Program-made: the position numbers and the translations under genes
Shown here: in pieces, positions 13,754 to 16,410 of the stretch
How positions within the stretch are numbered: the stretch's first letter is position 1
Layout of the letters: every line of letters begins with the position of its first letter
Notes under the pieces: model-generated
Seen by the model: only the letters and a program-made list of their open reading frames with translations
Databases searched by the model: none
What the model was told of the DNA's origin: nothing
NCBI GenBank assembly: GCA_046726955.1
Contig: JBKPBQ010000057.1
Span: 1 to 16,410, forward strand
Length of the DNA stretch: 16,410 nucleotides
Source of the DNA: CAVPGH01 sp046726955
GTDB lineage: Bacteria > Acidobacteriota > Vicinamibacteria > Fen-336
Direction: 5' to 3'

Positions 13754-14310
13754 AGCGCGCTCCGCCTGACGCCCAGCGCCTTGCCCACGGCGCTCAAGAG
13801 CAAGTGCACGATCGCGACCACCACGAACGAGAGCGCGACCTGCCGGACGGGCATGATCCAGACGGGCGCGAGGAGAAGCCAGGCTCCGAGCACGAAGTCG
13901 CCCTGGTCCCAGACGGACAGCAGCACCCCCGCGGTCGAGAGGCGCTGCGCTCCCGGCGCGATGTCGAGCTGGCGCTTCAGGAAGCTTCCCGGAAGCTCCG
14001 CGAGGACGGTGCCGAGTCCAAGAAGGAGACCGAAGACGGCGGGCCCGGCGCTCCGGATCTCGTCGGGTAACTTGTCCCAGTACCAGGGCCAGCGCGACAG
14101 CAGCACGGCCGCCACGAAGACGCCGGCGGCCATCGTGAAGAAGCCTCGCCAGGTCTTGTTGTCCCCGAGGATCCTCCGGCCGCGCAGCGTTCGTCCCCCG
14201 TCGATCGGGTGCTTCAAGCCCTTCATCACGTCGAAGCGGATGACCGGAGCGTGGGCGAGGAGCGAGCCCATCAGGGGAAGGAACACCCAGGGCGCGTCGA
14301 GGTCCCTCAC
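13750..14310 (-). CDS. CDP-archaeol synthase-like (CarS/DUF46) integral membrane protein
   Basis: GTG 14310 is used as start: it overlaps the exonuclease stop as GTGA and keeps the first membrane segment (WVFLPLMGSLLAHAPVI). The 186-residue protein has about five hydrophobic segments. Family motifs are KHPIDGG (33-39), GRRILGDNKTWRGF (44-57), ELPGSFLKRQLDIAPGA (105-121) and DQGDFVLGAW (135-144). They match the DUF46/CarS family, whose archaeal members transfer CMP from CTP to digeranylgeranylglyceryl phosphate; it is a distant relative of bacterial CdsA. Bacterial homologues are known but their lipid substrate is usually not. Without neighbouring GGGP or DGGGP synthase genes, a CDP-activated lipid other than archaeol is as likely. 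It is the last gene of the ettA operon. Confidence 0.82.
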   Translation of the reverse strand: MRDLDAPWVFLPLMGSLLAHAPVIRFDVMKGLKHPIDGGRTLRGRRILGDNKTWRGFFTMAAGVFVAAVLLSRWPWYWDKLPDEIRSAGPAVFGLLLGLGTVLAELPGSFLKRQLDIAPGAQRLSTAGVLLSVWDQGDFVLGAWLLLAPVWIMPVRQVALSFVVVAIVHLLLSAVGKALGVRRSAL

Positions 14311-15172
14311 ACCCGCGGGCGCGGGCCGCGGAACTCGTCGTCGCCGAGGTCGCGACAGTATTCCCGAAGATCCGCCTCTCTCGGGCCGCGCCAGTGGAGG
14401 TCGTCCAGGGTCTCCGCGAGCGGCGTGTCCGTGCGCAGCGTGGCGAGAACCTTGTAGAGCGCCACTTCCTTGCGGTGCGCGCGCAGCGATTCGGCGAGGA
14501 GGTCGGCCCCACGCAGCGGGACGTCCCACCGCACGGCGTCGTCGGGGATGTCCTCGATGTGCCGGTATCGCGCAAGGAGAGCGGACGCGGATCTGGCCCC
14601 GAAGCGCGGCACGCCGGGGATCCCGTCCGCGTTGTCGCCGACGAGGGCCAGCCAGTCCGGGATCGACGACGGCCGTACGCCGAACTTGGCCACGACACCG
14701 TCCTCGTCCATCAGAAGGCGGCGCCGGCGGTCGAGGCAGACGACGCGCCGTCCCGTCACGCACTGCGCCAGGTCCTTGTCGGGCGTGCAGATGATCACCT
14801 GCTCGACGCGCGGGTCGCCGGCGAAGCGGGCGGCGGCGGCGGCGAGGGCGTCGTCGGCCTCGAACTCCACCATCGACCAGACCACGAGCCCCAGCGCGTG
14901 CGCGGCCTGCTCGGCCAGCGGGAACTGCGCCCAGAGGTCCTCGGGAATCCCGTCGCCCGTCTTGTAGCCGTCGAAGAGCTCGTTCCGGAAGGACTCGATC
15001 ACGTGGTCGAACGCTACGCCGACGTGGCTGACCGTCTCGTCGGCCACGAGCGCGGCCAGCGTTCGCAGGAGGCCCCGCACGCCGCCTACCTCGCGACCCG
15101 CCGGGCTTGTCGCGGGCGGCGCTCCGTAGTAGCAACGGAACAGCTCGTACGTGCCGTCGACGAGATGGACGT

Positions 15173-15176
<4 letters not shown>
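14307..15176 (-). CDS. Stand-alone 5'-3' exonuclease (FEN/T5-type)
   Basis: The 289-residue protein begins, if CTG 15176 is the start, with MNVHLVDGTYELFRCYYG. It is homologous to the 5' nuclease domain of PolA and to T5/FEN nucleases, which trim 5' flaps and RNA primers. All metal-binding acids can be placed by comparison with T5 nuclease: Asp7 (VDGTYE), Asp57 (AFD), Glu106, Asp108 and Asp109 (FEADD), Asp133 and Asp135 (TPDKD), Asp181 and Asp184 (GDNADG). The helix-hairpin-helix follows as IPGVPRFGARSASALL. No ATG, GTG or TTG lies near the expected N terminus; CTG is preceded by GGAAG at 8 nt and overlaps the ettA stop (CTGA). The downstream stop overlaps the CarS-like start (GTGA). There is no polymerase domain, so this is an accessory nuclease, not PolA. 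Confidence 0.88.

Positions 15177-16410
<1,234 letters not shown>

Noticed and set aside
14310..15135. An N-terminal extension of the CarS-like frame back to 15135
   Set aside because: This would run over the whole exonuclease gene out of phase; the added residues are Arg/Gly-rich and GTG 14310 gives the expected family N terminus.

Overview
The window is a very GC-rich, densely packed bacterial chromosome segment. Codon third positions are almost all G or C, intergenic gaps are mostly under 80 bp, and many stop and start codons overlap. No tRNA, rRNA, CRISPR array, insertion sequence, phage gene or attachment site is visible. Several gene types together point to Acidobacteriota: a ToxR/CadC-like winged-helix regulator fused through a membrane helix to a TolB-like propeller, a Reg_prop two-propeller histidine kinase, several DinB-fold proteins, an amidohydrolase of the D-aminoacylase family, and EttA. 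This is a guess from gene content. Another high-GC phylum such as Gemmatimonadota or Myxococcota is not excluded.

Layout. (1) 1-1885, minus: an exported D-aminoacylase-like amidohydrolase followed by the 5' end of a Rossmann-fold NAD(P)-dependent epimerase/reductase that runs off the window. (2) 1954-2496, plus: a DinB-fold protein, divergent from the deacylase and convergent with the next block. (3) 2512-7552, minus: a six-gene same-strand run, in transcription order a crotonase-fold enzyme, an ECF-type sigma factor, a second DinB protein, an exported protein with two SRPBCC domains, a YwaF/TIGR02206 membrane protein and a YdjM/DUF457 membrane hydrolase. Sigma, DinB and SRPBCC are tightly coupled (8-nt overlap, then a 3-nt gap). 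YwaF and YdjM overlap by one base (TGATG). (4) 7589-10756, plus: a 1055-residue sensor kinase whose periplasmic part has 14 propeller blades, encoded mostly by an exact 126-bp period. (5) 10764-12875, minus: the membrane-bound winged-helix regulator with its own propeller, convergent with the kinase. (6) 12917-13753, plus: a membrane-anchored alpha/beta hydrolase. (7) 13750-16410, minus: ettA (5' end outside the window), a FEN/T5-type 5'-3' exonuclease and a CDP-archaeol-synthase-like (CarS/DUF46) membrane protein, chained by CTGA and GTGA stop/start overlaps.

Functionally, the centre of the window is about envelope sensing and signalling: an ECF sigma, a kinase with no receiver domain, and a one-component membrane regulator. 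Several genes could act on hydrophobic or lipid-like molecules: the crotonase, the exported double SRPBCC, the TMEM164-related YwaF protein and the CarS homologue. That link is inference. I see no clear defence island or mobile system. The items most worth following up are the deacylase with a rewritten metal site, the bacterial CarS homologue in an ettA operon, the apparent CTG start of the exonuclease, the exported tandem SRPBCC protein in a sigma-factor operon, and the orphan two-propeller kinase.
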